From Tabrizicola flagellatus (lineage in GTDB: Bacteria > Pseudomonadota > Alphaproteobacteria > Rhodobacterales > Rhodobacteraceae), in the NCBI RefSeq assembly GCF_008271465.1, contig NZ_VMDU01000009.1, positions 1 to 64,000 on the forward strand: a stretch of 64,000 nucleotides of DNA, written 5' to 3'. Under the pieces are notes generated by a model, which searched no databases, had not been told where the DNA came from, and was given only the letters and a program-made list of their open reading frames with translations. The position numbers were made by a program, and so were the translations under genes. Of this stretch, positions 17,373-26,703 are shown one piece after another (position 1 is the first letter of the stretch; each line of letters begins with the position of its first letter).

Positions 17373-19934
17373 TCAGCCTGCCGCCAGCATCCGTTCCGCC
17401 ATCTCGCGCAGGTCGCCGCTGAGGTCGGGGGCGGCCAGGATCCGCTCCAGCTCGGTCCGGGCCAGCTTGCGGCGTGCCGCGTCGTAGCGCGGCCAGGTCT
17501 CGAAGGCGGTGGAGACGCGGGCTGCCGTCTGCGGGTTCAGGGGATCGAGCTTCAGAAGCCAGTCGGCGACCAGCCGGTAGCCCGCGCCCGAACGGTGATG
17601 GAAGCCCGCGTGGTTGGCGGCCAGCGCCCCGATGACGGTGCGGAAGCGGTTGGGGTTCTTCCAGTCGAAGCCCGGCGCCCCGATCAGCCGCGCCGCCACC
17701 GCAGCCGCCTCGGCGGGTTCGGCATGAGCGATCTGAAGCGCATGCCATTTGTCCATCACATTCGCATCGCGGCCCCAGCGCGCGGCGAAGCTGACCAGTT
17801 CCGCCTGCCCCTGCCCCACCTCCAGTAGCGCCGACAGCGCGCCGACCTCCTCGGTCATGCTGCGCGCGCGGGCGAAGGCCGAGGCGGCAAGCTTGCCGCC
17901 GTCGCGCCGCGACAAAAGGCCCAGAGCCGCGATCTTCAGCGCCCGCCGTCCCGCCTGCGCGGCCGAGGGCGAGAAAGGCGCATTGTCGTCCAGATCCTTG
18001 TAAAGGCGTGACAATCCTTCACCAAGCCGAATCGCCAGGGCGCCGGCCATCTCGCGCCGGGCGGCGTGGATCTTGGCCGGGTCGGGGATGCGGCCCATGG
18101 CGTGGATGGTCTGGGCGATGTCGTCCTCGGCCGGAAGCCGCAGGCAGAGCGCGCGGAAGGCCGGATCCAGCGTGTCGTCGAAGGTCACGGCCGCCAGGGC
18201 ATCCAGCCAGGCCGGGCTGACGGGCGCGCCCTTCAGCGCGATATCGGCCATGACCTCCTTGGCAAGCGCGCGGCCTGCCTCCCACTTGTTGAAAGCGTCG
18301 GTGTCATGGGCCAGCAGGAAGGCGCGTTCCTCGGGGGGCGCCTTCCGGTCCAGCACCACGGGCGCGGAAAAGCCGCGCAGGATCGACGGAACCGGTTTCG
18401 CGGCAAGCCCCTCGAAGCGGAAGGACTGCTTCGCCCGCGTCATCTCCAGCATGATCGTGGGCACGACCTCGTCGCCGTTCGGATTGAGGAGACCCACCTT
18501 GATCGGGATGACCTTGGGGTGTTTGATGGGCTGACCGGGCGTGGGCGGGTTCTTCTGGGTGAAGGTCAGGGTATAGACGCCGTCGTCCCAGCTTTCCTCG
18601 ACCTTCAGGCGGGGAGTGCCGGCCTCGGAATACCAAAGCTTGAACTGCGACAGGTCGCGGCCGGTGGCGTCCTCGAACACCTTAAGCCAGTCCTCGATCG
18701 TCGCCGCATCGCCATCGTGGCGCTCGAAGTAGAGGTCGAGCGCGCGCTTGTAGCCGGCATCGCCGACCAGCGATTTCAGCATGCCGATGACCTCGGCGCC
18801 CTTCTCGTAAACCGTGGCGGTGTAGAAGTTGTTGATCTCGACAAAGCTTTCGGGGCGGACGGGGTGGGCAAGCGGCCCGTCATCCTCGCGGAACTGGCGG
18901 CTGCGGAGCGTCACCACATCCTCGATCCGGCGCACGGCGGCCGACCGCATGTCGGCCGAGAACTGGTGGTCGCGGAAGACGGTGAGGCCTTCCTTGAGGC
19001 ACAGCTGGAACCAGTCGCGGCAGGTGATGCGGTTGCCGGTCCAGTTGTGGAAGTATTCGTGGGCGATGATCGCCTCGATCCGGTAATAGTCGTCGTCGGT
19101 GGCGGTTTCCGGGCTGGCCAGGACATACCGCGAGTTGAAGATGTTCAGCCCCTTGTTCTCCATCGCGCCCATGTTGAAATCGTCCACGGCGACGATGTTG
19201 AACACGTCGAGGTCGTATTCCCGCCCATAGACCTGTTCGTCCCAGCGCATCGAGCGGATCAGGCTGTCCATCGCATAGGCGCAGCGGTCCTCGTCGCCGG
19301 GGCGCACCCAGATGTTCAGATCGACCGGGCGACCCGAGGCGGTGACGAATTTCGCGGAATGGGCGCGCAGGTCGCCGGCGACCAGGGCGAAAAGATAGGC
19401 CGGTTTCGGCCAGGGATCGTCCCACTCCGCCCAGCCTTCACCGGTGGCGACGGGGTTGCCGTTCGACAACAGGACCGGCAGGTCGCTTTCGATCCGCACC
19501 TTGAAGCGGCTCATAACGTCCGGGCGGTCCGGGTAATAGGTGATCTTGCGGAACCCCTCGGCCTCGCACTGGGTGCAATACATGCCCTTCGACATGTAAA
19601 GCCCCTCCAGCGCAGTGTTCGACTCTGGTGCGATCTCGACTTCGGTTTCCAGGATGAAGGGGCCGTCCGGCAGCTCGTGCGCGGCGATGGTCAGGGACCG
19701 TTCATCGACCGCAGGGGTGATGGCCTGGCCATCCAGTTTGCAGGAAATGAGTTTCAGCCCCTCGCCATCGAGGCGAAGGTGGTCGCGGTCCTTGCGCGCG
19801 GGGTTCTGGTGGAGGCTCAGCCGGGCGACCACCCGGGTCGCCGTGGGATGCAGGCGGAAGGTCAGGTCCACGCTGTCGACGACATGGGAATAGGGAAGGT
19901 AGTCGGCCAGGTAGACGGTCTTCTGCTCAGACAT
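17373..19934 (-). CDS. pepN: Aminopeptidase N (M1 metallopeptidase)
   Basis: An 853-residue M1 aminopeptidase that removes N-terminal residues from peptides in the cytoplasm. The exopeptidase motif GAMEN is at residues 256-260, the zinc site HEYFH at 292-296 with the third ligand Glu315 (in LKEGLTVF). A beta-rich N-terminal domain (1-190) and the large helical C-terminal domain (about 540-853) are complete, and the length equals that of E. coli PepN-type enzymes. The start at 19934 gives the usual N-terminus. It is divergent from the photolyase gene with a 114-base gap. Confidence 0.97.
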   Translation of the reverse strand: MSEQKTVYLADYLPYSHVVDSVDLTFRLHPTATRVVARLSLHQNPARKDRDHLRLDGEGLKLISCKLDGQAITPAVDERSLTIAAHELPDGPFILETEVEIAPESNTALEGLYMSKGMYCTQCEAEGFRKITYYPDRPDVMSRFKVRIESDLPVLLSNGNPVATGEGWAEWDDPWPKPAYLFALVAGDLRAHSAKFVTASGRPVDLNIWVRPGDEDRCAYAMDSLIRSMRWDEQVYGREYDLDVFNIVAVDDFNMGAMENKGLNIFNSRYVLASPETATDDDYYRIEAIIAHEYFHNWTGNRITCRDWFQLCLKEGLTVFRDHQFSADMRSAAVRRIEDVVTLRSRQFREDDGPLAHPVRPESFVEINNFYTATVYEKGAEVIGMLKSLVGDAGYKRALDLYFERHDGDAATIEDWLKVFEDATGRDLSQFKLWYSEAGTPRLKVEESWDDGVYTLTFTQKNPPTPGQPIKHPKVIPIKVGLLNPNGDEVVPTIMLEMTRAKQSFRFEGLAAKPVPSILRGFSAPVVLDRKAPPEERAFLLAHDTDAFNKWEAGRALAKEVMADIALKGAPVSPAWLDALAAVTFDDTLDPAFRALCLRLPAEDDIAQTIHAMGRIPDPAKIHAARREMAGALAIRLGEGLSRLYKDLDDNAPFSPSAAQAGRRALKIAALGLLSRRDGGKLAASAFARARSMTEEVGALSALLEVGQGQAELVSFAARWGRDANVMDKWHALQIAHAEPAEAAAVAARLIGAPGFDWKNPNRFRTVIGALAANHAGFHHRSGAGYRLVADWLLKLDPLNPQTAARVSTAFETWPRYDAARRKLARTELERILAAPDLSGDLREMAERMLAAG

Positions 19935-20048
19935 GAAGGGCTCCTTTGCCCTTGCAAGCTACGGCCAAACGTCCCGGACGCAAGGGGGAGGCGGGTAACA
20001 GTCTTTTGCCGCTTTACGAATCCCGGCGCGCCGCTACATCTATGTTCC

Positions 20049-21560
20049 ATGAATGTTCTCGTCTGGTTCAAGCGCGACCTGCGCATCCATGACCATCCCG
20101 CGTTGTCGCTGGCGGCGGGGCTGGGGCCGGTTCTGCCGGTCTATGTCGTCGAGCCGGAACTCTGGATGCAACCCGACGCCTCGGCCCGGCAGTGGGAATT
20201 CCTGGCCGAAAGCCTGGCCGATCTGCGCGCCGCCCTTGCCGGGGCCGGGGCGCGCCTGGTGGTGCGCACGGGCGATGCAGTCGAAGTGCTGGCGGGCCTC
20301 TGCCGCCGCCACCGGATTGCCCGGATCGTCAGTCATGAGGAGACGGGGAACCTCTGGACCTTTGCCCGCGACCGGCGGGTGGCGGCCTGGGCGCGGGGGG
20401 CGGGAATCGAGTGGGTGGAACTGCCGCAATCGGGCGTGGTGCGCAGGCTTGCCTCGCGCGATGCCTGGTCGGCGGGCCGCGACGCCTTCATGGCCCCCCC
20501 CGCCCTGCCCGCCCCCGCCCTGCGCGCGATCGAGGGGGTGGAGCCCGGCCCCATCCCAACTGCCCGCGCGCTGAAACTGGCGCCGGACCCCTGCCCGCAT
20601 CGCCAGCTCGGCGGGCGGACGCGGGGGCTGGACCTGCTTGACAGCTTCCTCTCCCGGCGGGGCGAGCCCTACCGCACCGCGATGTCCTCGCCGCTCACGG
20701 CCGAGCGGGCCTGTTCGCGGCTTTCGCCCCACTTCGCCTTCGGCACGCTCTCGATCCGCGAGGTGGTGCAGGCCACCGCCATCCGGCAGGCGGAACGGCC
20801 GGGCGGGCGCTGGGGCGGGGCGCTGGCCAGTTTCCAGTCGCGGCTGGCCTGGCGCGACCATTTCGTCCAGAAGCTGGAGGACGAGCCTGAGATCGAGACC
20901 CGCTGCCTGCACCGCGCCGCCGAGACCCTGCGCCCGCGCGACCCCGACGCCGCGCGGGTGGCCGCCTGGGAGGCGGGCGAGACGGGTCTGCCCTTCCTCG
21001 ACGCCTGCATCCGCTATCTGCGGGCGACGGGCTGGCTGAACTTCCGCATGCGCAGCATGGTCATGGCGGCGGCCTCCTACCACCTGTGGCTCGACTGGCG
21101 GGCGACGGGTGCGATCCTCGCCCGCCGCTTCACCGATTACGAACCGGGCATCCACTGGCCGCAGGTGCAGATGCAGTCGGGCACGACCGGGATCAACACG
21201 CCGCGGATCTACAACCCGGTGAAACAGGGGCTGGACCAGGATCCGACCGGCGCCTTCACCCGGGCCTGGGTGCCGGAACTGGCAGGGGTGCCGGATGCCT
21301 TCCTGCAGACCCCCTGGGCCTGGGAGGGCGCGGGCACCCTGCTCGGCCACCGTTACCCGGCGCCCATCGTGGACCCCGCCGCCGCGCAGCGGGCCGCGCG
21401 CGAGGCGATCTTCGGCCTGCGCCGCACCAGCGACCGCGCCGAGATCGCCGCCATCGTCACCCGCCATGCCAGCCGCGCCGACCCGCGCTTCGTCAACGAC
21501 CGCAGCCCGCCGCGCCGTCGCCGCCCCGAGCCGGCGGGCCAGTTGTCGCTGGACCTCTGA
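20049..21560 (+). CDS. Photolyase/cryptochrome family flavoprotein
   Basis: A 503-residue protein with an N-terminal photolyase alpha/beta domain (VLVWFKRDLRIHDHPAL) and a C-terminal FAD-binding helical domain (about 270-470: FLDACIRYLRATGWLNFRMR, then YEPGIHWPQVQMQSG). The layout QMQSGTTGINTPRIYNP is characteristic of a subgroup of deoxyribodipyrimidine photolyase-related proteins that lack clear CPD photolyase Trp-triad order, so either DNA repair or light sensing is possible. The next gene encodes DUF2256, a frequent partner of this subgroup. The ATG at 20049 is certain in frame; a long open frame upstream is antisense to pepN. Confidence 0.9.
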   Translation: MNVLVWFKRDLRIHDHPALSLAAGLGPVLPVYVVEPELWMQPDASARQWEFLAESLADLRAALAGAGARLVVRTGDAVEVLAGLCRRHRIARIVSHEETGNLWTFARDRRVAAWARGAGIEWVELPQSGVVRRLASRDAWSAGRDAFMAPPALPAPALRAIEGVEPGPIPTARALKLAPDPCPHRQLGGRTRGLDLLDSFLSRRGEPYRTAMSSPLTAERACSRLSPHFAFGTLSIREVVQATAIRQAERPGGRWGGALASFQSRLAWRDHFVQKLEDEPEIETRCLHRAAETLRPRDPDAARVAAWEAGETGLPFLDACIRYLRATGWLNFRMRSMVMAAASYHLWLDWRATGAILARRFTDYEPGIHWPQVQMQSGTTGINTPRIYNPVKQGLDQDPTGAFTRAWVPELAGVPDAFLQTPWAWEGAGTLLGHRYPAPIVDPAAAQRAAREAIFGLRRTSDRAEIAAIVTRHASRADPRFVNDRSPPRRRRPEPAGQLSLDL

Positions 21561-21562
21561 CC

Positions 21563-21727
21563 ATGGCGCGGATGCAGAAAAAGGCCGACCTGCCACAGAA
21601 GACCTGCGCCACCTGCGGCCGCCCCTTCGTCTGGCGGAAGAAATGGGCGAAGGTCTGGGACGAGGTGCGCTATTGCTCGGACCGCTGCCGGGACGGGCGG
21701 AAGGCGACGGCCAGGCCCCGGACGTGA
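21563..21727 (+). CDS. DUF2256 zinc-ribbon-like small protein
   Basis: A 54-residue basic protein with KTCATCGRPFVWRKKW and YCSDRCR: two CxxC-type pairs that probably bind one zinc ion. This is the DUF2256 family, which is repeatedly found beside photolyase/cryptochrome genes. It starts 2 bases after the photolyase stop, so the two are surely co-transcribed. Its role, perhaps in helping the flavoprotein fold or bind DNA, is unproven. Confidence 0.88.
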   Translation: MARMQKKADLPQKTCATCGRPFVWRKKWAKVWDEVRYCSDRCRDGRKATARPRT

Positions 21728-21797
21728 TCCGGGCCGGATCGGCTTGACGCCGCTTTCACGGCCGCCCTACTGTCGGCCCAGTCAGCAAGGCCGCCCG

Positions 21798-23822
21798 ATG
21801 CCCCGCGATCCCCGCTACGACATCCTGTTCGAGCCTGTCCGCATCGGCCCGGTCACCGCCCCGAACCGCTTCTACCAGACCCCGCATGCAACCGGCTTCG
21901 GCTGGCAGCGCCCGCAGTCGGGCGCGGCGCTACGGGGCGTGAAGGCCGAGGGCGGCTGGGGCGTGGTCTGCACAGAATACTGCTCGATCCACCCTTCGTC
22001 CGACGACAGCCCCCATGCCTTCCTGACCCTCTGGGACGACCACGACATCGCGCCCCTCGCCCTGACCGCCGAGGCGATCCACGCGCATGGTTCGCTGGCC
22101 GGAATCGAGCTGTGGCACGGCGGCGCCCATGCCTCGAACCGGATGACGCGGGTTCCGGGCATCGCACCGATGACGCAGCCTGCGCTTTACCACCTGCCCG
22201 CTACCGCCCGCGCGATGGACCTGTCCGACATCCGCGCCTTCCGGGGCTGGCAGCGCGATGCGGCCCGGCGGGCAAGGCAGGCCGGCTTCGACATCGTCTA
22301 TGTCTATGCCGGGCACGACTACCTGCCCTTCCAGTTCCTGTCTCGCCGCACCAACCAGCGGGCAGATGCCTATGGCGGGTCGCTGGAAAACCGCGTCCGC
22401 CTGCTGCGCGAGATGATCGAGGACACGAAGGACGCGGTCGGCGACACCTGCGCCGTGGCGGTGCGGCTGGCGGTGGACGAGTTGCACGGGCCGGAGGGGA
22501 TCACCTCCGAAGGCGAGGGGCGCGAGATCATCGCGATGCTGGCCGAATTGCCGGACCTCTGGGACGTGAACGTGGCCGGCGCGCTGGGGAACGACAGCCG
22601 CTCGGCCCGGTTCTCGGCCGAAGGGTTCCAGGAAGAGAACGTCGCCTTCGTGAAGTCCCTGACCTCGAAGCCCGTGGTCTCGGTCGGCCGCTTCACCTCG
22701 CCCGACCGGATGGTCAGCCAGATCCGGCGCGGGGTGCAGGATTTCATCGGCGCGGCGCGGCCGTCCATCGCCGACCCGTTCCTGCCCGCGAAGATCCGCG
22801 AGGGGCGCGAGGACGAGATCCGCGAATGCATCGGCTGCAACATCTGCCGCGCCGCGAACAACGAGGGCGTGGGCCTGCGCTGCACGCAGAACCCGACGAT
22901 GGGCGAGGAATGGCGGCGCGGCTGGCATCCAGAGCGGATCGCGGTCCATCCCCGCCGGGAAAGGGCGCTGGTCATCGGCGGCGGCCCGGCGGGGCTGGAG
23001 GCGGCGCTGACCCTGGGCCGCCGGGGGCTGGAGGTGGCGCTGGCCGAGGCATCGGATCGGTTCGGCGGCAGGCTCCTGCGCGAGGCGACGCTGCCGGGGT
23101 TGCAGACCTGGCTGCGGGTCCGGGACTGGCGGCTGCACATGCTGGGCAAGCTGGAAAATGTGGACCTCTATCCCGCCAGCCCGATGACGGCGGCGGACGT
23201 GACCGGGTTCGGGGCGGACCATGTCGTGCTGGCCACCGGGTCGCACTGGCGGCGGGACGGGGTGGGTGTGTATGCGATCCGCCCGCTCGATCTGCCCGAG
23301 GCTCTGACGCCCGACGACGTGTTCGCGGGAACGCCAATCGCGGGGCCGGTCGTGATCTACGACGACGAGCACTATTTCATGGGTGGCGCTCTGGCCGAGA
23401 AACTGGCCGTCGCGGGGCACGAGGTCCATTATGTGACGACCGCCGCCCTCGTCTCGTCGTGGACGGTGATGACCAACGAACAGGACTTCCTCCAGGCCCG
23501 GCTGATCGAGGCGGGTGTGAAGCTCCATCCCCTCAAGGCGTTGATATCGCACGACAGCGGGATTGCGACCCTTGCGTGCGTCTATACCGGCCGCACCGAA
23601 CCCCTGCCCTGCGCCACTCTGATCCTGGCGACCGGCCGGCTGCCGGACAGCGCGCTGGCCGATGAACTGTCCTCGGCGGGCATCGCCGCATCGCGGATTG
23701 GCGACTGCCTCGCCCCTTCCTCCATCGCCGACGCGGTCCATTCCGCGCACCGCTTCGCGCGGCTTCTGGGCGAGCCGGACCTGCCGCCCCGTCGCGAGAT
23801 GCCCCCCGAAAGGAGCCCCTGA
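21798..23822 (+). CDS. Trimethylamine-dehydrogenase/DgcA-like FMN and 4Fe-4S oxidoreductase
   Basis: A 674-residue protein with an N-terminal Old-Yellow-Enzyme barrel (residues 8-370), a 4Fe-4S site (CIGCNICR with a fourth Cys 12 residues on, in RCTQNP), and a C-terminal FAD/NAD-like domain (GGGPAGLEAA). The layout follows trimethylamine dehydrogenase closely: catalytic Tyr/His in YVYAGHDYLPF and the Tyr of CTEYCS are kept. The Cys that tethers FMN in that enzyme (TPHC) is Ala31 here (TPHATG), so the flavin is probably not covalently bound, as in DgcA-type dimethylglycine demethylases. It overlaps the next gene by one base (TGATG). Substrate is likely an N-methylated amine or betaine. Confidence 0.85.
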   Translation: MPRDPRYDILFEPVRIGPVTAPNRFYQTPHATGFGWQRPQSGAALRGVKAEGGWGVVCTEYCSIHPSSDDSPHAFLTLWDDHDIAPLALTAEAIHAHGSLAGIELWHGGAHASNRMTRVPGIAPMTQPALYHLPATARAMDLSDIRAFRGWQRDAARRARQAGFDIVYVYAGHDYLPFQFLSRRTNQRADAYGGSLENRVRLLREMIEDTKDAVGDTCAVAVRLAVDELHGPEGITSEGEGREIIAMLAELPDLWDVNVAGALGNDSRSARFSAEGFQEENVAFVKSLTSKPVVSVGRFTSPDRMVSQIRRGVQDFIGAARPSIADPFLPAKIREGREDEIRECIGCNICRAANNEGVGLRCTQNPTMGEEWRRGWHPERIAVHPRRERALVIGGGPAGLEAALTLGRRGLEVALAEASDRFGGRLLREATLPGLQTWLRVRDWRLHMLGKLENVDLYPASPMTAADVTGFGADHVVLATGSHWRRDGVGVYAIRPLDLPEALTPDDVFAGTPIAGPVVIYDDEHYFMGGALAEKLAVAGHEVHYVTTAALVSSWTVMTNEQDFLQARLIEAGVKLHPLKALISHDSGIATLACVYTGRTEPLPCATLILATGRLPDSALADELSSAGIAASRIGDCLAPSSIADAVHSAHRFARLLGEPDLPPRREMPPERSP

Positions 23823-25330
23823 TGCGCCAGCGCCGCCCGGCCCGCGCCGCGAATGCCATTCCGCAGCCGCCCTTCGGCCAGGTGCCGCGCCCCTATGATC
23901 CGATCCGCGTCCTGTCCGACGACCAGGTCGAGGCGATCCACCGGGCCGCGCTGCGGCTTCTGGCCGAACAGGGGATGCGCGTCCTCAACGGCCGGGCGCT
24001 GGACCTGTTCCGCCGCGCCGGGGCGCGGGTCGAGGGCAACATGGTCCACCCCGACCCCGGCCTGATCGAGGCTTGCCTGGCCACCGTTCCCCCCACCTTC
24101 ACCATCGCCGCGCGGAACCGGGCGAAGGACCTGCGGTTCGGCGGCAACGACACGGTCTTCTCTTCCGTGGGCGGCCCGGCCTATGTGATGGACCTCGACC
24201 GCGGCCGCCGCGACGGCACCCTGCGGGACATGCAGGACTTCCTGCGCCTCTGCCAGAGCCTGAACGTGATCCAGCAGGAATCCGGCGGGCCGCTGGAGCC
24301 GATGGACCTGCCCGCATCGACCCGGCACCTCGACCTCTACCTGTCGCAATGCACGCTTCTGGACAAGAGCTGGAACCTGAATGCGCTGGGGACCGAGCGC
24401 ACGATGGACGGGATCCACATGGCCGCCATCGCGATGGGGTGGAGCCTCGACGACCTTGCGCGGACGCCGATGATGATGGGGGTCATCAACACCAACTCGC
24501 CCCGGCAGCTGGACGACCCGATGAGCCAGGGCCTGATCGCGCTGGCCGAACACGGGCAGGTCGCGATCGTGACCCCCTTCACGCTGGCCGGCGCGATGGC
24601 CCCGGTCAGCCTGGCCGGCGCGCTGGTCCTGCAACATGCCGAGGCGATGTTCGGCATCGCGCTGACCCAGATCGTGCGGCCGGGCGTGCCTGTGATGTAT
24701 GGCGGCTTCACCTCGAACGTGGACATGAAGACCGGCGCGCCGGCCTTCGGGACGCCCGAATATGCCAAGGCGGCCCAGGCGAGCGGCCAGTTGGCGCGGC
24801 GGATCGGGGTGCCGTTCCGGTCCTCGAACACCACGGCGGCAAATGCGCTCGACGCGCAGGCGGCCTACGAGTCGATGATGTCGCTCTGGGGCTGCCTGAT
24901 GGGGGGCGCGCATCTGGTGATCCATGGCGCGGGCTGGATGCACGGCGGGCTGACGGCCAGTTTCGAGAAGCTGATCCTTGATGCCGAGCTTCTGGGGATG
25001 ATGCAGGCCTGGTTCCGGCCGATCCAGGTGACGGACGAGGCCCTATCGCTGGACGCCATTGCCGAGGCCGGGGTGGGCGGACATTTCTTCGGCACGGCGC
25101 AGACGCTGGCGCAGTATGAAACCGCCTTTCATCCACCCATGCTGTCGAACTGGGACAACTATCCGACCTGGCTCGCCAAGGGGGCCGAGGAAGCCCCCGC
25201 CCGCGCCAACCGGATCTGGAAGGATCTATTGGCCGCCTATGAGGCGCCGCCCATCGACCCCGGCACCGTCGAGGCGCTGGAGGCCTATGTCGCCCGCCGC
25301 AAGGCCGAGGGCGGCGCGCCCACCAACTGA
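23822..25330 (+). CDS. MttB-family methyltransferase (COG5598), non-pyrrolysine
   Basis: A 502-residue member of the trimethylamine methyltransferase superfamily. True MttB reads an in-frame amber codon as pyrrolysine; this frame has none, so it belongs to the non-Pyl group, some of which transfer a methyl group from betaines such as glycine betaine, carnitine or proline betaine to a corrinoid protein. Typical segments are RVLSDDQVEAIHRAALRLL and MQDFLRLCQSLNVI. No corrinoid protein or corrinoid reductase is next to it. The start codon overlaps the stop of the flavoprotein gene, so both act in one demethylation route (inference). Confidence 0.88.
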   Translation: MRQRRPARAANAIPQPPFGQVPRPYDPIRVLSDDQVEAIHRAALRLLAEQGMRVLNGRALDLFRRAGARVEGNMVHPDPGLIEACLATVPPTFTIAARNRAKDLRFGGNDTVFSSVGGPAYVMDLDRGRRDGTLRDMQDFLRLCQSLNVIQQESGGPLEPMDLPASTRHLDLYLSQCTLLDKSWNLNALGTERTMDGIHMAAIAMGWSLDDLARTPMMMGVINTNSPRQLDDPMSQGLIALAEHGQVAIVTPFTLAGAMAPVSLAGALVLQHAEAMFGIALTQIVRPGVPVMYGGFTSNVDMKTGAPAFGTPEYAKAAQASGQLARRIGVPFRSSNTTAANALDAQAAYESMMSLWGCLMGGAHLVIHGAGWMHGGLTASFEKLILDAELLGMMQAWFRPIQVTDEALSLDAIAEAGVGGHFFGTAQTLAQYETAFHPPMLSNWDNYPTWLAKGAEEAPARANRIWKDLLAAYEAPPIDPGTVEALEAYVARRKAEGGAPTN

Positions 25331-25333
25331 CGC

Positions 25334-26224
25334 CTAGTCCGCGCCGACGATCCGCGCCAGCTTGCCCAGGGTCTGCTGGCCCAGTTCGACCGCACCGAAA
25401 CCCCTGGCATCCTGGAACTCCTGCGCGGTGGCAAAGACCATGCCCAGCGTGATGCGCGTCTGACCGTCCAGATCCTCGAACATCGCCCAGGCATCGGCAT
25501 GCTTCGGCCCGTTCTCGCCCCAGTGCAGCGTGTAGTCGAGCCGCGCCCCGGGGATGACCGCGCCATACTTGTGGTGGTTCGGCCAGACCGTCCCGTCCGG
25601 TCCGATCATGTCGAACACCCATTCACCCCCGGCGCGCAGGTCGATGCGGGCCGTGCGGCACGAAAACCCCTCCGGCCCCCACCACTTCGGCAGGGAGTCG
25701 GGGTTCCACCAGGCACCCCAGACCACCGGGACCGGGGCCCTGATGACGCGCTGAAGGATCATCGTCCGCTCGGCCACGCCCGCAAGGTTCGCCATCCCGG
25801 CGGCAAAGCCCTGACGGTAGCCTGCCGCCATGTCCTCGGCCAGCGATGCAAGCTGGACCGTGACGGTGATCCGGCTCTCCGCGCCTTCGGCGTGAAACTC
25901 GGCCGTGGCCAGCGCCGCCGATAGCCTGACCCCGTCGCGCGAGACGACCTCGTAGCCCACGGTCCGCGCCTCGGGCACAAGGTCCAGCCAGCCCGCCTCG
26001 ACCCGGAGGTCCGGCTCGCCCACCACCTTGCAGAGCGAGACCTCACGGCCGCCAACGCGGGCGTCGGCTTCCAGGAACTCCACCGTCACCGAAGGCGCGG
26101 GCGCGGCCCAGACCGCGCGCGCGGCCGGCGATGTCCAGGCGGCATAAAGCGTCCCGACCGGGGCGGCGACCTTGCGGTCGAAGGTCAGGGTGGCAAAGCG
26201 GTCGGAAGCGCGATCCAGGCTCAT
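25334..26224 (-). CDS. Two-domain SRPBCC (AHSA1-like) protein
   Basis: A 296-residue fusion of two AHSA1/START-like SRPBCC domains, residues about 8-145 and 150-290. The second holds the usual PVPVVWGAWWNPDSLPKWWG pattern; the first is more divergent. These domains form a hydrophobic pocket and often act with ArsR-type regulators in stress or ligand responses, but no reaction is known. The start at 26224 overlaps the stop of the upstream SRPBCC gene (ATGA). The gene meets the MttB-like gene tail-to-tail with a 3-base gap. Confidence 0.85.
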   Translation of the reverse strand: MSLDRASDRFATLTFDRKVAAPVGTLYAAWTSPAARAVWAAPAPSVTVEFLEADARVGGREVSLCKVVGEPDLRVEAGWLDLVPEARTVGYEVVSRDGVRLSAALATAEFHAEGAESRITVTVQLASLAEDMAAGYRQGFAAGMANLAGVAERTMILQRVIRAPVPVVWGAWWNPDSLPKWWGPEGFSCRTARIDLRAGGEWVFDMIGPDGTVWPNHHKYGAVIPGARLDYTLHWGENGPKHADAWAMFEDLDGQTRITLGMVFATAQEFQDARGFGAVELGQQTLGKLARIVGAD

Positions 26225-26703
26225 TTCAGGAGACCCCGTGCATAGTCCTCCAGCTGGGTGACCACCGTGCCCCAGCCGTCGAAGAAGCCCATGTCCTCGT
26301 GCGCCTTGCGGGTGTCGGGGTTCCGGTGCCGGGCGATGGCCGTATAGGTCGTGCCCCCGCCCGGCGCGTCGGACAGGATCAGGAGCGCGGTCATGAACGG
26401 GTCGGGCGCGGGCTTCCAGCCTTCGCTGTAAGCATCCGTGAACACGAGCTTTTCCTGCGGAACGACCTCCAGGTAGACGCCCTTGTTCTCCATCACCTTG
26501 CCCTCGACGTCGAAGGTCGTGTTGAACCGGCCGCCCACGCGCAGGTCGATGTCGCAGGCCGTGACCCGGTGCGGCCTCGGCACGAAGAACTGCGGGATGT
26601 GCCTCGGTTCGGTCCAGCATTCCCAGACCAGCGCGCGGGGCACGGCCAGGGTCCGGGTGAAGCTGAGGTCGGTTGCCGGGTCCAGGTCCGGGATCGTGGT
26701 CAT
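26221..26703 (-). CDS. SRPBCC (AHSA1-like) domain protein
   Basis: A 160-residue single-domain AHSA1-type SRPBCC protein. The family pattern is clear: LSFTRTLAVPRALVWECWTE at the N-terminus, GGRFNTTF in the middle, GGTTYTAIARH and the C-terminal helix with GWGTVVTQLEDY. It overlaps both neighbours by 4 bases (ATGA), so the ArsR gene and two SRPBCC genes are translationally coupled. ArsR-SRPBCC operons are common in proteobacteria; their signal is mostly unknown. Confidence 0.9.
   Translation of the reverse strand: MTTIPDLDPATDLSFTRTLAVPRALVWECWTEPRHIPQFFVPRPHRVTACDIDLRVGGRFNTTFDVEGKVMENKGVYLEVVPQEKLVFTDAYSEGWKPAPDPFMTALLILSDAPGGGTTYTAIARHRNPDTRKAHEDMGFFDGWGTVVTQLEDYARGLLK

Noticed and set aside
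18066-20048. Long plus-strand frame running into the photolyase gene
   Set aside because: It is antisense to pepN and only happens to be in frame; the family start of the photolyase is the ATG at 20049.
22112-23665. Alternative-frame 517-codon reading across the TMADH-like gene
   Set aside because: Arg/Gly-rich composition typical of a shadow frame; the real frame has complete cofactor motifs.
23822-25330. Pyrrolysine-containing MttB
   Set aside because: The frame has no internal TAG, and no pyl genes are seen; it belongs to the non-Pyl group.
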